64,000 nt of DNA from Hyaloperonospora brassicae. Its lineage: Eukaryota > Oomycota > Peronosporomycetes > Peronosporales > Peronosporaceae. Under the pieces are notes generated by a model, which was not told where the DNA came from, did no database searches, and was given only the letters and a program-made list of their open reading frames with translations. The translations under genes and the position numbers were made by a program. Shown here piece by piece: positions 26,301-35,400 of this stretch. The stretch is from positions 62,001-126,000 of the forward strand of contig CANTFL010000320.1 in NCBI GenBank assembly GCA_947650285.1. The letters run 5' to 3'. Positions within the stretch are counted from its first letter, which is position 1. Each line of letters opens with the position of its first letter.

Positions 26301-27010
26301 GTTCAATGTCGGATTCGAGTTCCAGGAGACCAAACATGTCGGCTACGGTATCCGCCTCTGCTCCAGCTGTCGCTCTGTTGGGGTTCGTACCTCCCGCTCC
26401 AGTTCCTTTTGTGGACCTACCGGGCCTACCCACGGAGCGGTCGTCAGTCCAAGCGCGATCGTCGTCGATCGTATCACTGGACGGCAATGCAGCGCGTGTT
26501 CATGAATCGCGCGCTTCCGAGACTCCTTTAGAGTCTCCGACAACACCACAACTGTCGACGCCAGGTGCAGCGAGTGCACTAGCGTCGTCGCCTGCAATTG
26601 TGCCGCCGATGCCAAGCGAAGCTATGGACTACGAATCAAAAGTGGCATCTGGGCACGAACGAAGTGCTCCAACCGAAATTGCCATCGAGATTATGCAGAC
26701 ACCTGCTCATACTGCCGAACGGTCGACCGAAGACGGAGCGGCAGAAGCAGCCGAAGCGTCGTTGGATGACATTGGAAGCACCGTTATTCACAATGTATCA
26801 TTAACAGACTCCGCGGCCACGCGGGACATCAGCGCCACCGCTGACCACGACGCAATGGACAGCACACGCACCAGCAGTAGCGGCAGCGATGGCGAAGATG
26901 TGCTCGCAAGGGCGCACGAGTGTGACGGCGAAAGTGATTTGTCAACGTCGCCGAAAAGGCAGGCGCTGCAGCAGGCCAAGTCTCTCCTCACGCCGTCGTC
27001 AGTGGTGTGA
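23321..27010 (+). CDS. PH / NTF2-like / C2 / MAP kinase fusion protein
   Basis: A single exon of 1,229 residues combining four domains. A PH domain at about 91-182 (starts WEGYVRKKGDWLPRWEERYL) should bind phosphoinositide or protein at membranes. An NTF2/SnoaL-like domain follows at about 216-335. A C2-like domain spans about 372-551, interrupted by an acidic loop. The MAPK domain is at about 635-920: glycine loop GQGAYGCV, catalytic Lys in ALAIKN (about 664), HRDLKPSN (Asp about 761), DFG (779-781), activation-loop TEY (794-796) and the VVTRWYRAPE segment. All catalytic residues are present, so an active ERK-type kinase is expected. A Ser/Thr/Pro-rich C-terminal tail of about 250 residues follows. 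The open frame extends upstream to a GTG at 23,231; the ATG at 23,321, in the context CCCATGG, is the first in frame. Confidence 0.92.
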   Translation: MDAAALALPAQGRDLLLHALATSSATTTAASTSVSLATPTTTTTTAATGRAAAPTPSGRGLTPYASSNMDDMLMDSSSASTSAVPTHEVHWEGYVRKKGDWLPRWEERYLILDGPTLTYYNSKEDARSARNLRGRMLVLRVRPENYGKAHGFFLETQSHKHFHLCCSSALEKDMWLEMMQAAIDEGGKHGSGGGSRTPSIEGLEALQMQTSPTQVDLRGFYFAFRQLLISHASSPQFFPKLSRDVVLTSNYAPTVPFWGEYHGLDGVLHFFSILYETVEVTAFFVTDIAQAKEGCTAVVAGRETMKNRDNGRKFTQQWQHTIEFAPDGRVKSLTISADPIAASAVFGCNATSSLSLPMAAVVGNTVHDNPAGRLHVVVFRGEQISDQGFIDEDEQTDGPEADDEQRTSSRRIFLGLRLVTDGKTNVYAPTSSANCVARTRTCDPVEARDPKWNSKHEIPFAGSSRGKPCFILIEAWEVMDGDGTVEALERVIGVAKVNLAPFLALASTSRTVRESVIHTDIARGAVPQWYTLLSANEAKFTCGRVQLSISFEASMSSFAAMSRSNLASSMRSGMDANSPGLDSNAPTPQVRPPGSAVQSMSHRVALARGCSFRDTKRDNHQFRVGNTNFDVPKRYQMIKAVGQGAYGCVIAASDTETGQALAIKNIPNAFNDLIDAKRILREIRLMRHLNHPNLVNLLDLLRPPTLQEFNDVYIVTDLMETDLHRVIHSNQSISDDHVQYFLYQMLVAINYVHSAEVLHRDLKPSNILVNSDCDLKLCDFGLARGIQGMDSGLTEYVVTRWYRAPELLLSSKYDKQMDVWAIGCILAEMLGRRPLFPGHDYLHQLKIIMDVVGSPSEDSLDFITNPKAKRFILRQPKKPKVSLSSVYPRATPHCLDLLEKMLIFDPRKRITIQDALAHPYLSLVRDRSVEKTCPSPFDFAFENSDLTKQKLQELIFEDVCAFHPDARINDPVVPTAASTASNASSRSHGHARAGSMSDSSSRRPNMSATVSASAPAVALLGFVPPAPVPFVDLPGLPTERSSVQARSSSIVSLDGNAARVHESRASETPLESPTTPQLSTPGAASALASSPAIVPPMPSEAMDYESKVASGHERSAPTEIAIEIMQTPAHTAERSTEDGAAEAAEASLDDIGSTVIHNVSLTDSAATRDISATADHDAMDSTRTSSSGSDGEDVLARAHECDGESDLSTSPKRQALQQAKSLLTPSSVV

Positions 27011-27499
27011 CTGTAAGCTAAAAATGACGAAACGTGCGCCGTGGTGCTGACCCGAGCGTTCCGTTCAGGGTGGCAATGGCTCGAAGCGCATGCAGTGCAC
27101 GGCAGAAGCGCGAACTGGAGAGCGCGCGTAACCCGTCGCGCGCACTTCGCACATGCACTTCCCGCCCATGTACCCGACAGTGCCGACCCGTGTGCTGAGC
27201 ACACACGTGCAGCAAAAGTGGTAAGAAACTTGCGTAGGAGTCGGAGGAGCGTGGCGTACAGACAGAAGGGAATAAAATGAACTGAATGCGTTAGTGTCCA
27301 CTGCTCGGATCTGCTCGCGCAGCGCTCATCTTTGCTGCCACTATCAGGAGCAGAGTCGCATCGCGAGACTCAAAGCTGTAGCCGCATACGACGTCCGTCA
27401 GCGCCACGACCTCCGCGCAGCACAAGCACGAGGCAAATGGGGAGCTACGACGTGCCGGCCGTGTGTCTATTCCGACCAACTGGTGACACAGCGGCCGTC
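27011..27499. other. Convergent 3' intergenic region
   Basis: This is the gap between the stop codons of the MAPK fusion (+) and SmD2 (-). Only shadow frames are present. The start of a 3' UTR for each gene is expected here. Confidence 0.5.
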
Positions 27500-27969
27500 C
27501 TACGCGTGCGGATTGCGCAGCACGAGGATCACCGAGTCGCCGCGCAGGAACATTTTGCTGACAAAGCGGTCCTTGTTCACGGGTTTGGCCGCCTTCTTGC
27601 CCTTGCCCGCCTTGGGCACTTCGGTCCACATTTCCTTGACGTTCTCGAGCACCATGTTGCAGTGGCGGTCGAAGGCCTTGACCCGTGCGAGCAGCTTGTG
27701 GTTGTTGCGCACGTTAATGAGCACCTGCGAGTTGTTCTTGACGCTGTGCATGAGCACAGACAGCGGTCCCTTTTGGAACTCCTCTTCGTCCTCCTGCACG
27801 CGCTTGAACTCGCTCTCGCCAGTGCTGCAGCGACAAACACAAACACACACACACACACACACACATGAGAATGGTGAGACACCACAGTGCGTCGTTAGTG
27901 GTGTTAGTTTGCGACGTCTCTGCGCGCGCAGCATCGAGCGCTCGGGACGACGTACCTGTGACTGGCCAT
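27500..27969 (-). CDS. Small nuclear ribonucleoprotein SmD2
   Basis: Core Sm protein of the spliceosomal snRNPs; SmD2 joins the heptameric Sm ring around the snRNA Sm site. Two exons are inferred: a 14-nt first exon (27,969-27,956, encoding MASH plus two bases) and 27,824-27,500. They total 339 nt, 112 residues, close to the usual 118 of human SmD2. The GT-AG intron is 131 bp and contains an (AC)n run. Diagnostic segments are [57 protein letters not shown] and the ending VLRNP. These are nearly identical to other eukaryotic SmD2 proteins. It lies 357 bp downstream of Hsp110 on the same strand. The gene symbol is left empty because oomycete naming varies. Confidence 0.95.
27844..27865. repeat. 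(AC)n microsatellite in the SmD2 intron
   Basis: About eleven AC units, preceded by two AAAC-interrupted units, lie next to the 3' splice site. On the gene strand this is a (GT)n run just upstream of the CTGCAG acceptor. Confidence 0.9.
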
Positions 27970-28326
27970 GACGGTCCGTGCGTGTCTGCCGCCGGCTGAG
28001 GTTTTCGATCGAGAGAGGGAGCGTTTGTATCGTACTTAGACGATGAAACGCCGACCGACCATCGAGTGGGGTGCGCGACACCACTTGTCGAACAGAGTGG
28101 CAGCGACATTAGAAACGGGCGAGAGACCAACGAAAAGATTATTTATTTGAAAACGAGTGGCTCTACCGAGTGAACGACACGAATGCAAGCGCTATCTGAC
28201 TGTCTACCTGTCTGCCCAACTCGTCTCCTCGTGGGCAAACAGCGCCCGTGTCTCGCATGCAACTACCAGTCTGATCGCTTTCTCGGACCGTCGTCGGGCG
28301 GTCGGTCGGTCGGTCCAGTCGACCAC

Positions 28327-30822
28327 CTAGTCGAGGTCCATCTTTTCCGCCGCCTCCTTCTCTTCTGCTGGCGCAGCCTGTTCGCTAGCGTCGGGAGCAG
28401 CCGGCGTCTCCACCTTGGGCAGCGGCTTGGGCTTGGTCGTGATTGGAAGAGCCACTGCGCGCACGGCTACGATCTTGCTGCGAATCGAAGCCGACGTGAG
28501 CACGGGAGCATCGGTCGGGTTCAGGTCCGCCTGCTTCGCGAGGCCGTCAAACAGCCACGTTTCAGCGTCCACGCACGTCTGGCGGAGCTTTGTCTTCTCG
28601 TCCTCAGACCAGTGCGAGTACGCGTCGTCACCCGAGTTCACCATGCGCTTGTACTCCTCCAGCACAGACGTCAGCTCAGCCTGAGCAACGCCACGCTCGG
28701 TGCTCTCCGTCTGACGGAACTCCACGGGCGAAGACAGCTTGCGCATGTCGTCCAGCTTCTGCTGGTACACCGACTTGGTGCTGTCAAAGCCTTCGTCCGT
28801 GTACAGCCATTCTTCGGTAGTCATCAGCTTTGTCTCGAGATCGTTCTTCTCGGCGGTAGTGATGAACGCAGACAGCTTGTCCGTGATCTGGTTACGCATC
28901 TCGTACACGAAACTTTCGAGCTCGTTGCGCTTGTTGAACGTATCTTCAATCACACGGTCCTGCTGCGCCATCCGCAGCTCCTGCTCAGTGGCAGAGGATA
29001 CATCCGAAGTCGAAAGACCGCCAACCTGCGACTGCACCGTGAGCTCAATCTTGCGGAAGCGTTTCTTTTTTGGCCCAGCCGCCTTGTCCTCCTTCTTGTC
29101 CTCTTTCTTGTCCTCCTTCTTGTCGTCCTTCTTGTCGTCCTTCTCCTTCTTGTTTCCATCGTCTTTCTTCTCATCCATCTTTTCGTCACTGTCCGCCTCC
29201 GCAGGTTTCTCCTCCTCCTTAATTTCTTGCATGAGCTGCGAAGACGCCACCGAAAACATACCGTTCATGTCCTGCTGCACGTTCACACGGATCTTCGGGA
29301 CCTCGGCTCCCGCTTCCTGTGTCGGCATACCCTGAATCGTGTACTTGCCGATGTCCATCTCATACTCAGCTAGCAGGTACGCCTTAGCAGACTCGTCGTA
29401 CGCAGCATCGATCGTGAACGCCTTGTCGCGGCGGAACGTGATGCGCTTGGTCTTCGGGTACTCGTCCTTGCGATCAAAGATCACCAGCGCGCTGTCGTCC
29501 GCAGCAGGAGCCTCCATGTTGGCATCCTCGTCGTCGTCCGCGATGTCCGCAGCCGCCGAGGCGCTACCGTCCCACGACACACGCACGGGCAGGTGCACGC
29601 GGTCCGTCACGCTGAACGGCTTCACCTTGAACATGGGCGACAGGATCGCGCAGTTCAGCGCACAGCCGCGCGCGACCGACTCGTCGGCATTCAGCGTCGT
29701 GCTCAGCCCGTAGTTCTGCTGCTCCTTGTCCAGGCCCAAGACCTCGGCCAGGTGGCGCTTGACGCTCGTCACGCGCGTGCCGCCGCCCACAATCTCCACG
29801 TGCGTGAGCTCCGACTTTTGCATGCCGGCGTCGGCCAGCGCCTGTTCGACCGGTCCGTTCAGCCGCTCGAGCAGCGGCGCAATGAGCGCTTCAAACTCCT
29901 CGAGCGTCACTTGGGCGTTGTAGTCGCGGTCGTCGGCGAGGCACTCAATGTTGAGCTGCGTGGCCGACACGCCGTAGGGGCTGAGGTTTTTCTTGGCCTT
30001 CTCGCAGGCCGACAGCAGCTTCATGCGCGCCTTGGGGTTCTCAAGCGGGTTCGCGACTTTGTACTTGTCGGCAAACTTCGCTGCGGCGTCTGTGGCAATG
30101 GCCAAGTCAAAGTCGCGTCCCCCGAGCGAGCGGTCGTAGGCGACCGACTTGACCGAGAGGCGGCCCTGGACGAACGCCACGATGGCGACCGTGTAGCTCG
30201 CGTGGCCCACGTCGATAAACATGACGTGCTGCGGGTCCGTCTCGTGGAAGAGGTTGCGCGCCGACTTGTAGATGCCGTAGGCGAGCGCTACGGCCGTGTG
30301 CTCGTTCATGAGGCGGAGGCAGTTGAGGCCCGCGATTTGCGCGGCCTGGAGCAGCGCGCGGCGCTGGCCGTCCGTGTAGTAGCCGGGGCACGAGAGCACG
30401 CAGTAGGCGGGCGTGACGCCCTCGTTGGCGGCTGCGGCAATGTGCTGCATCTTGTTGAGGATCATGGCGACCACCTGCTCGCACGAGAACGTCACGGGCT
30501 CGTCGTTGTACGCGAGCACAATGCCCACGTCGCCGCTTGCGAGCTCAACGCAGGGGAACGCGAGCTGCGCGAGCTCCTGCTGCACTTCGGGGTGCTTGAA
30601 CTTGCGGCCCAGCAGGCGCTTGACGTCCGTGGCCGTGTTCTTGTAGTGCATGCGCGCCATGCTGACCGCTGCTTCGCCAATGAAGCGCTGCTTGCCCTGC
30701 ACGCACACGAGGTTGGGGTTCTTGCGGTTCGAGTTCTCGTTCAGGATGATGTCAATGCCGCCGCGTTTCGCTTGGCCGATCACGCAGTCGACGTTGCCAA
30801 AGTCCACTCCGATGACTGACAT
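28327..30822 (-). CDS. Hsp110-family (Sse1/HSPA4-like) chaperone
   Basis: Hsp70-superfamily protein of the Hsp110 branch, a nucleotide exchange factor and holdase for cytosolic Hsp70. It is a single exon of 831 residues, matching the family's 800-860. The N-terminal ATPase domain opens MSVIGVDFGNVDCVIGQAK and contains SCPGYYTDGQRRALLQAAQ, RLMNEHTAVALAYGIYKSA, DVGHASYTVAIVAF, a GGRDFD segment and HVEIVGGGTRV. The Hsp110-type long acidic insertion follows: a Lys/Asp/Glu run (about residues 540-580) made of repeated DKKED units. After it comes the helical C-terminal domain. The protein ends in EKMDLD, typical of cytosolic Hsp110. The start codon at 30,822 lies directly before the conserved N-terminus; the frame is open further upstream but without conservation. 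A heat shock element lies about 0.6 kb upstream. Confidence 0.95.
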   Translation of the reverse strand: MSVIGVDFGNVDCVIGQAKRGGIDIILNENSNRKNPNLVCVQGKQRFIGEAAVSMARMHYKNTATDVKRLLGRKFKHPEVQQELAQLAFPCVELASGDVGIVLAYNDEPVTFSCEQVVAMILNKMQHIAAAANEGVTPAYCVLSCPGYYTDGQRRALLQAAQIAGLNCLRLMNEHTAVALAYGIYKSARNLFHETDPQHVMFIDVGHASYTVAIVAFVQGRLSVKSVAYDRSLGGRDFDLAIATDAAAKFADKYKVANPLENPKARMKLLSACEKAKKNLSPYGVSATQLNIECLADDRDYNAQVTLEEFEALIAPLLERLNGPVEQALADAGMQKSELTHVEIVGGGTRVTSVKRHLAEVLGLDKEQQNYGLSTTLNADESVARGCALNCAILSPMFKVKPFSVTDRVHLPVRVSWDGSASAAADIADDDEDANMEAPAADDSALVIFDRKDEYPKTKRITFRRDKAFTIDAAYDESAKAYLLAEYEMDIGKYTIQGMPTQEAGAEVPKIRVNVQQDMNGMFSVASSQLMQEIKEEEKPAEADSDEKMDEKKDDGNKKEKDDKKDDKKEDKKEDKKEDKAAGPKKKRFRKIELTVQSQVGGLSTSDVSSATEQELRMAQQDRVIEDTFNKRNELESFVYEMRNQITDKLSAFITTAEKNDLETKLMTTEEWLYTDEGFDSTKSVYQQKLDDMRKLSSPVEFRQTESTERGVAQAELTSVLEEYKRMVNSGDDAYSHWSEDEKTKLRQTCVDAETWLFDGLAKQADLNPTDAPVLTSASIRSKIVAVRAVALPITTKPKPLPKVETPAAPDASEQAAPAEEKEAAEKMDLD
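29088..29160 (-). repeat. In-frame short tandem repeats encoding DKKED units
   Basis: A run of 12-15-bp units (plus-strand wording around CCTTCTTGTC) lies inside the Hsp110 gene and encodes the charged insertion. Unit lengths are multiples of three, so the number of copies can vary without shifting frame. Confidence 0.8.
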
Positions 30823-30837
30823 GGTGAGTGCAAAAGG

Positions 30838-30895
30838 GGAAAGAGCGACAGAGGGACAGAGGGACAGAGAGAAAGAGGGACAGAGGGAGACAACG
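30838..30895 (-). repeat. Polypyrimidine tract in the Hsp110 leader
   Basis: Plus-strand GAGGGACAGAGGGACAGAG-type units read as CTCTGTCCCTC repeats on the gene strand, starting about 15 bases upstream of the ATG. This is simple sequence in the probable 5' UTR. It could affect translation or promoter structure, which is inference. Confidence 0.6.
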
Positions 30896-31179
30896 CAACA
30901 CACACGCGGGTGGGAAGCGCAAGGGTTCAAACGAACGTGCGGCGAGAGAGAGCGAGCACAAGTGCGTGTGGGGGGGCGGCGGGTCGAATCAAAAGTGGGC
31001 TGGGAAGGGACTGACTGGATCCGAGTGGATGGGGTGGGGCGGCTGACGTGGTGGTTCTGGAATGTATCCAACCGACGACGAGCCGACTGCGGGTTTGCAT
31101 GGACTGCAGCACTGCATACCGACATACAGGACGCGGGCGCGGTGGTGACCACGCTGCGGGTTCGCGTGCACTGTGAGAG

Positions 31180-31185
31180 TTTATA
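31180..31185 (-). promoter_or_regulatory. Possible TATA box of the Hsp110 gene
   Basis: TATAAA on the gene strand, inside an inverted repeat (GAGAGT...ACTCTC), about 360 bp upstream of the ATG and about 245 bp downstream of the heat shock element. The order HSE, TATA, gene is consistent with an inducible promoter. It is a short match and could be chance. Confidence 0.35.
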
Positions 31186-31427
31186 CTCTCGAACGCCGCC
31201 GGCTCGTGGGGGACGTTCGACTCGCAGCCACTCAATCTCCCGACGCCGTAAACAACGCGCGCGTCTCACGGAAGACGTCAGGTCGCTGGCTTTGCTCGTC
31301 GGTGCGCTGCTCGTGACGACACATATGGGTGTTGTCGTGTCGGTAGCAACACTTGGTATCGTCTGTGCGTGGGGCGGTCGCTGCTCTCGGACGCACAGTG
31401 TGTCGTATGCGCTGTGATTGCGTGTCG

Positions 31428-31442
31428 AGAAGGTTCTCGAAG
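31428..31442. promoter_or_regulatory. Heat shock element upstream of Hsp110
   Basis: Perfect three-unit HSE: GAA (31,429-31,431), two bases, TTC (31,434-31,436), two bases, GAA (31,439-31,441). This is the binding site of trimeric heat shock factor. It sits 607 bp upstream of the Hsp110 start codon, and no other gene is recognised between them. Confidence 0.6.
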
Positions 31443-33050
31443 AACAGTCTGCTTCCGCCTGTATTGTTCATTCGACCGTGACGTCACGCAATTGGCGCAC
31501 TGTATCGCTCACGCGTGAAAAGAGCATTACTGCTGCTCTATTTATCCAGAGGGAACCCATAACATGGGCGTTACCACCTCGCGACAGTTAGCGCACTCTA
31601 TACATAACGCGTCGGTCGAGATGCACCTGTTCTCTTACGGCGGTCCGCTGGCCCAAGAACGGCGCACAAGACGACAGGTTCCGTACCGTACAGTTGTAGC
31701 TGCCGCGCTCGGTCCTGAAGAAATGAATGAATGCGTTCGCACCTTCCGACATATGTGACGCTGTTCGTGTACTTGTGCGTATATTATAATACCGGTAGCA
31801 CTACGCTCTCACGACGCAATCGCTACGGGAATATCAGCGGCAACGATATGCGAGCTAGTGACGAGCACACATGGCACGTGAGGTGACCAGGCTGCACTTG
31901 TCAGTCGTACTGCCGTTTGTGCGAGAGAGCGCTCGCATAGCCTCGTTGCAAACACCTTTCATTTAGGGACGTCTTGCGGGATACGTTGTGTCATCGATAT
32001 GTCCTACAGATTTAATGTGCTGTTCACAGCTCGATTGAGTTTCTCGTGGCACTGTTTGCTGAGTGTTTCTTCATACTGAATTCCACTGTATCGATACCGC
32101 TCGGATTCCTCTCTGCCACCAGTCGGCCATTGTGATCGCCTTCCATACCAAGCGCACTGGCTGTCGTCGACCATGGACAGGTCAGAGTGTAGACCAAAAC
32201 GGTACTAACACGTGCATGCTGTGTGCCCCTGTGATCGCACGACAGTTCAACTTTTACACTGCAGTAAACTTTCGAGACTTTCAGACAGGCAACTTGCCCT
32301 TGTCGAAGCTAATGCTGTGCTTCCCACCCACATCTGCAGCTGACGGAGGTTTACAGTGCGCGGAGAACGCGGCTGGCAGACGCATGTATGTTCTTAAGAC
32401 GCCTTGATCGTGCCGTGTAAGTGCACCACTTATCGTCGTACATGTGCTATCCTTCGCGCTATTGCGCACGTGCGACGTGGTAAGTTGTGAGTAGCTCGAC
32501 CCGTTGCAGCGAAACAGCAGCAACAACCACATCGATGATGGACACGCTGATACAAAACATACTTTCCGACTGTTTGCAAGCAACTTGATCAGGTGGTGCG
32601 CCCTGCCTGCACCTCGACTTGTAAGCAGCAACATTGCAAGTCACGGGGTCTTTGCTTTACAATTTGCGAGCGTGCTATTGCGGGTGGGCCCGCCTTCGTT
32701 GTGTCCATCTGCCGTTGCAGTAGCTCCATATATTCTCGAAACGGCATGATCAATGGACGACAAATTTTGACAAATGGCGCAAGTAGGTCATCCAACAGCG
32801 ATTGACGTGCAAACAAATTCCAACATGTTTGCGTCGATGAAGCGTTCCCTCAACGCGAGCATTTGACTACGTCGCATCTCTGTTTATTCTACACAATTTA
32901 TGAGGAAAGTCAACAAAAAACAGCAATCACCGACCGCTACAGGACGACAGGGGGACTACATCAACGCACCATACACCTCCGGCGTTGTGCATGTTCGTGT
33001 TGAAAGAGCGCGACTGGTTGAAAAGTGCGACTGGTTGAAGGAGCGCAGCT
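31443..33050. other. Intergenic, no confident gene
   Basis: A 64-codon ORF with an ATG at 31,564 (ending 31,758) is the only frame with a plausible start, and it has no recognisable motif. The rest shows no gene. Composition remains genic to about 32,900, then repeat sequence begins. Confidence 0.4.
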
Positions 33051-33055
33051 GGTGA
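33006..33055 (+). repeat. Three imperfect 15-18-bp tandem units
   Basis: The units begin GAGCGCGACTGGTTG (33,006), AGTGCGACTGGTTG (33,024) and GAGCGCAGCTGGTG (33,041). The third unit ends at the target site of the solo LTR that follows. Confidence 0.7.
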
Positions 33056-33446
33056 TGTAACGGGGCAGCCCGTTACATGAAATTGTCACTTTAAGGAAAG
33101 TGACAATAAAGAATATAAAGATGGATATTCTTTAAACAATATCACCAAAGTGGTGATATTGAAGGGTCGACCAAAGGGTCTGTTCATTGGTTGATATCGT
33201 GATGATATCAACCCACCAATCGCCGCAAGACGCGCGCAATGAGTGGTGACGAGACGTCACCATACATCCAGTTATATTAGTATAGTTAAACTAAGTCAAA
33301 CGAAGAGACAGTAGTTTAAAGACTTAATTATATTAATATAACAGTTCTACTTTTACCCTACCTACGCTTCCTCGCTTGCCACGTGTACGTCCGTCGGGGC
33401 ACCCAAAACCCTTGCGTTAAGTTACGCAAGGGTGTGCCCCGTTACA
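33056..33446 (+). mobile_element. Solo LTR (family A), 391 bp, best-preserved copy
   Basis: It has perfect terminal inverted ends, TGTAACGGGGC and GCCCCGTTACA, and a perfect target duplication GGTGA at 33,051-33,055 and 33,447-33,451. It is close in sequence to 14,519-14,910. An alternative reading, the 5' LTR of the adjoining Copia gag, is less likely because of the duplication and the lack of a recognisable primer-binding site after the 3' end. Confidence 0.85.
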
Positions 33447-33610
33447 GGTGAGGTGAGAAGCGCGACCCTAGGAACGGGTGGAACATCTTATATGTTTACA
33501 TGAGTGATCGATGGTATCGGACAAAAACAAGGTAACTGAAGATCACAAGCTCGAAACAAATTTATGTTCTCGTTTTCCTACCACTGACACAGTGCCAGCG
33601 ACCATAAGGC

Positions 33611-35400
33611 TATGAGCTTAAACCCACTGAAAGCCCCTCCTGCATCTCCGCTAGGTGCTCGGCCCGAATGAGGTCGATGAGACGACAAGCGACAGCGCCG
33701 ACATCTCTCAAGCGAGAGAACGAGGGGTGTATGGTGAGCCCGTTACATAAAAATCGATATTTTCGTATCAATTTTGAACATTATCTGTTTGGATAATTAT
33801 CGATTGACATTACTCGTAAGGAGTAAGGTTGACGGAATATTACCCCCGAGGGTAACATTTCTTTGGGTTGCTCCACATGATGGTTAATGCTGACGGTACA
33901 TCAACCAGATTAACCACCAGTCGCTGCTGGACGCGCGCGATGGATGGTGAGCAAGAAACCCACATAAAGGTTGTAGTTTAATATAGTTAGCTCAAGACAA
34001 AGATGATACATTAAGAAACATAACTAATTTCGATACAGTTCTACTCTTTCCTTTAGACAGAGCTTTCGAGTTATGCCTACGTCGCTGCGCTCCCTCCCAT
34101 CACGTGTACGTGACGTCGCGTGCACACAACCTTGTGTTGAATTGACACACGGCGTGCCACGTTACAAGGGGCATCTGAGCATGGTTCAGATCGTCTAGAT
34201 AGACTTGATGAACTCATGGGGTATCTGGTGCGCGACTTGGCGCGACAACGCGTGGAGCGGGCCCAGCTGTTTCCTGCGGACCTGAGTGAGGAGTGGCTCA
34301 AGTGCTTTAGCCACTACATGGCCGCTGATCGGAGCAGGAACAGTTCCGACTCGCTTACTACAGCTATAGGCTGCAAGTGACGCCTAGATTGCCGCAGCTC
34401 GAAGCGCAACACCGACAGCAAATATTACCTAAAATCCAGTCTAAGGCGCAGGCTTACGCGCAGTCGAGGCGGCACTTCCACCCGCCACAAGACTTTGGAG
34501 TCGAGATGCCCAACGTCAAGGATATGAAGGTGCCTATCGAGCGCTTCACTAGAAAGGAAGGATGCAAGGGCTTGAAAAGATTAAAGGACTACGGATTGGA
34601 GTTCTTGGAGGAGTTTGGACGAACTTGGCGCGGCTAAACGCTTCAGTGATGGTGAAAGGACTGATGAGTGTAAGGTAAGACCTCTTAATCGGTAACTTAA
34701 CAAAATCGCAATAAAACATTCTGACAAGATGAAAGGGGTCTGGGCGTCAGAAGTGCCTATGGTTACCTCTAACGAGATGCTAGAGGTGTATGCCAGAGAA
34801 ATTACCGTGGACCAAGCAACGAAATTTATGCGGGCTCTTAAGTGGAACGATCGGTCTTGGACGGAGAAGTACTAGTACCTGGTAGCCGTAGCAAGTTCGA
34901 CGATCTGTCCAGATCGATTTGTGCGTCAGTACATCAGCGAGGAGGTTACGCCGGAGATGAAACGAGCCATACAAAAGCGGCTTGATCATCGCCGCTCTGA
35001 TTATTCTAAGCAGGCGTGGTAGCTGGCGGAATTTGCCAGTACATTTGAGGAAAACTTAAGCGCAAATGTAGTAAGCAGAAACGGGCATTCCATTTATAAG
35101 GTCGAATATATTCTCGCATAGGGAATGTTACTTCTGATGCAATTGTATCTGGCGACGGAAGACTATGCTGGGTATGCAATCATCTCGGGAATACGAAGCA
35201 AGAGTGCAAGAACAAAGCCGGTGGTAAATAGAAGATAATTTCCTTTAGTATTGGACACGCCGTTAATAGTTAAAAAGACGCGGATTCTCGGTAGTGGCAC
35301 CATCCGTCATCTGATTATAAAGTACCAGTTTTTTGTCGACGCAGACAACTGCTTTGACGAGTGTAATGTCTGTGGCAAAGTCACTAATCAAATTTTGGGA
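33611..35400 (+). pseudogene. Decayed Ty1/Copia gag-protease, interrupted by a solo LTR
   Basis: The gag starts near the ATG at 33,611, is split by the LTR at 33,728-34,166, and resumes with a frame reading RLDRLDELMGYLVRDLARQR. Later segments on several frames include YARE-x-TVDQATKFM, TPEMKRAIQ-like wording and, at 35,166-35,207, a zinc knuckle CWVCNHLGNTKQEC in which the usual His is Asn. A protease-like segment at about 35,284 reads ILGSGTIRHL, where Copia proteases have D-S-G, so the catalytic Asp is replaced by Gly. Multiple stops and frameshifts show the element is dead. Similarity beyond about 35,400 fades into another repeat block. Confidence 0.75.
33728..34166 (+). mobile_element. 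Solo LTR (family A), 439 bp, inserted in Copia gag
   Basis: It starts TGTATGGTGAGCCCGTTACA and ends GTGCCACGTTACA. It is flanked by a perfect target duplication AGGGG at 33,723-33,727 and 34,167-34,171. It shares the ACCACCAGTCGCTGCTGGACG core and the tail hairpin with the family but is more diverged. Removing the LTR and one duplication copy joins the gag reading frame on both sides. Confidence 0.85.

Noticed and set aside
28183..29373. 396-codon plus-strand open frame opposite Hsp110
   Set aside because: It lies antisense to a strongly conserved coding sequence and shows no domain. Biased third codon positions in the real gene keep the antisense frame open.
29593..30819. 408-codon plus-strand open frame opposite the Hsp110 ATPase domain
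   Set aside because: Same reason: composition shadow of the conserved minus-strand gene, with no recognisable domain.
31564..31758. 64-codon ORF with ATG upstream of the Hsp110 promoter
   Set aside because: Too short and without motif or conservation evidence to call a gene.
33056..33446. Reading this LTR as the 5' LTR of the adjoining Copia gag
   Set aside because: A perfect 5-bp duplication flanks it and no primer-binding site is visible after it, so a solo LTR explains it better. The 165-bp distance to gag keeps the alternative possible.
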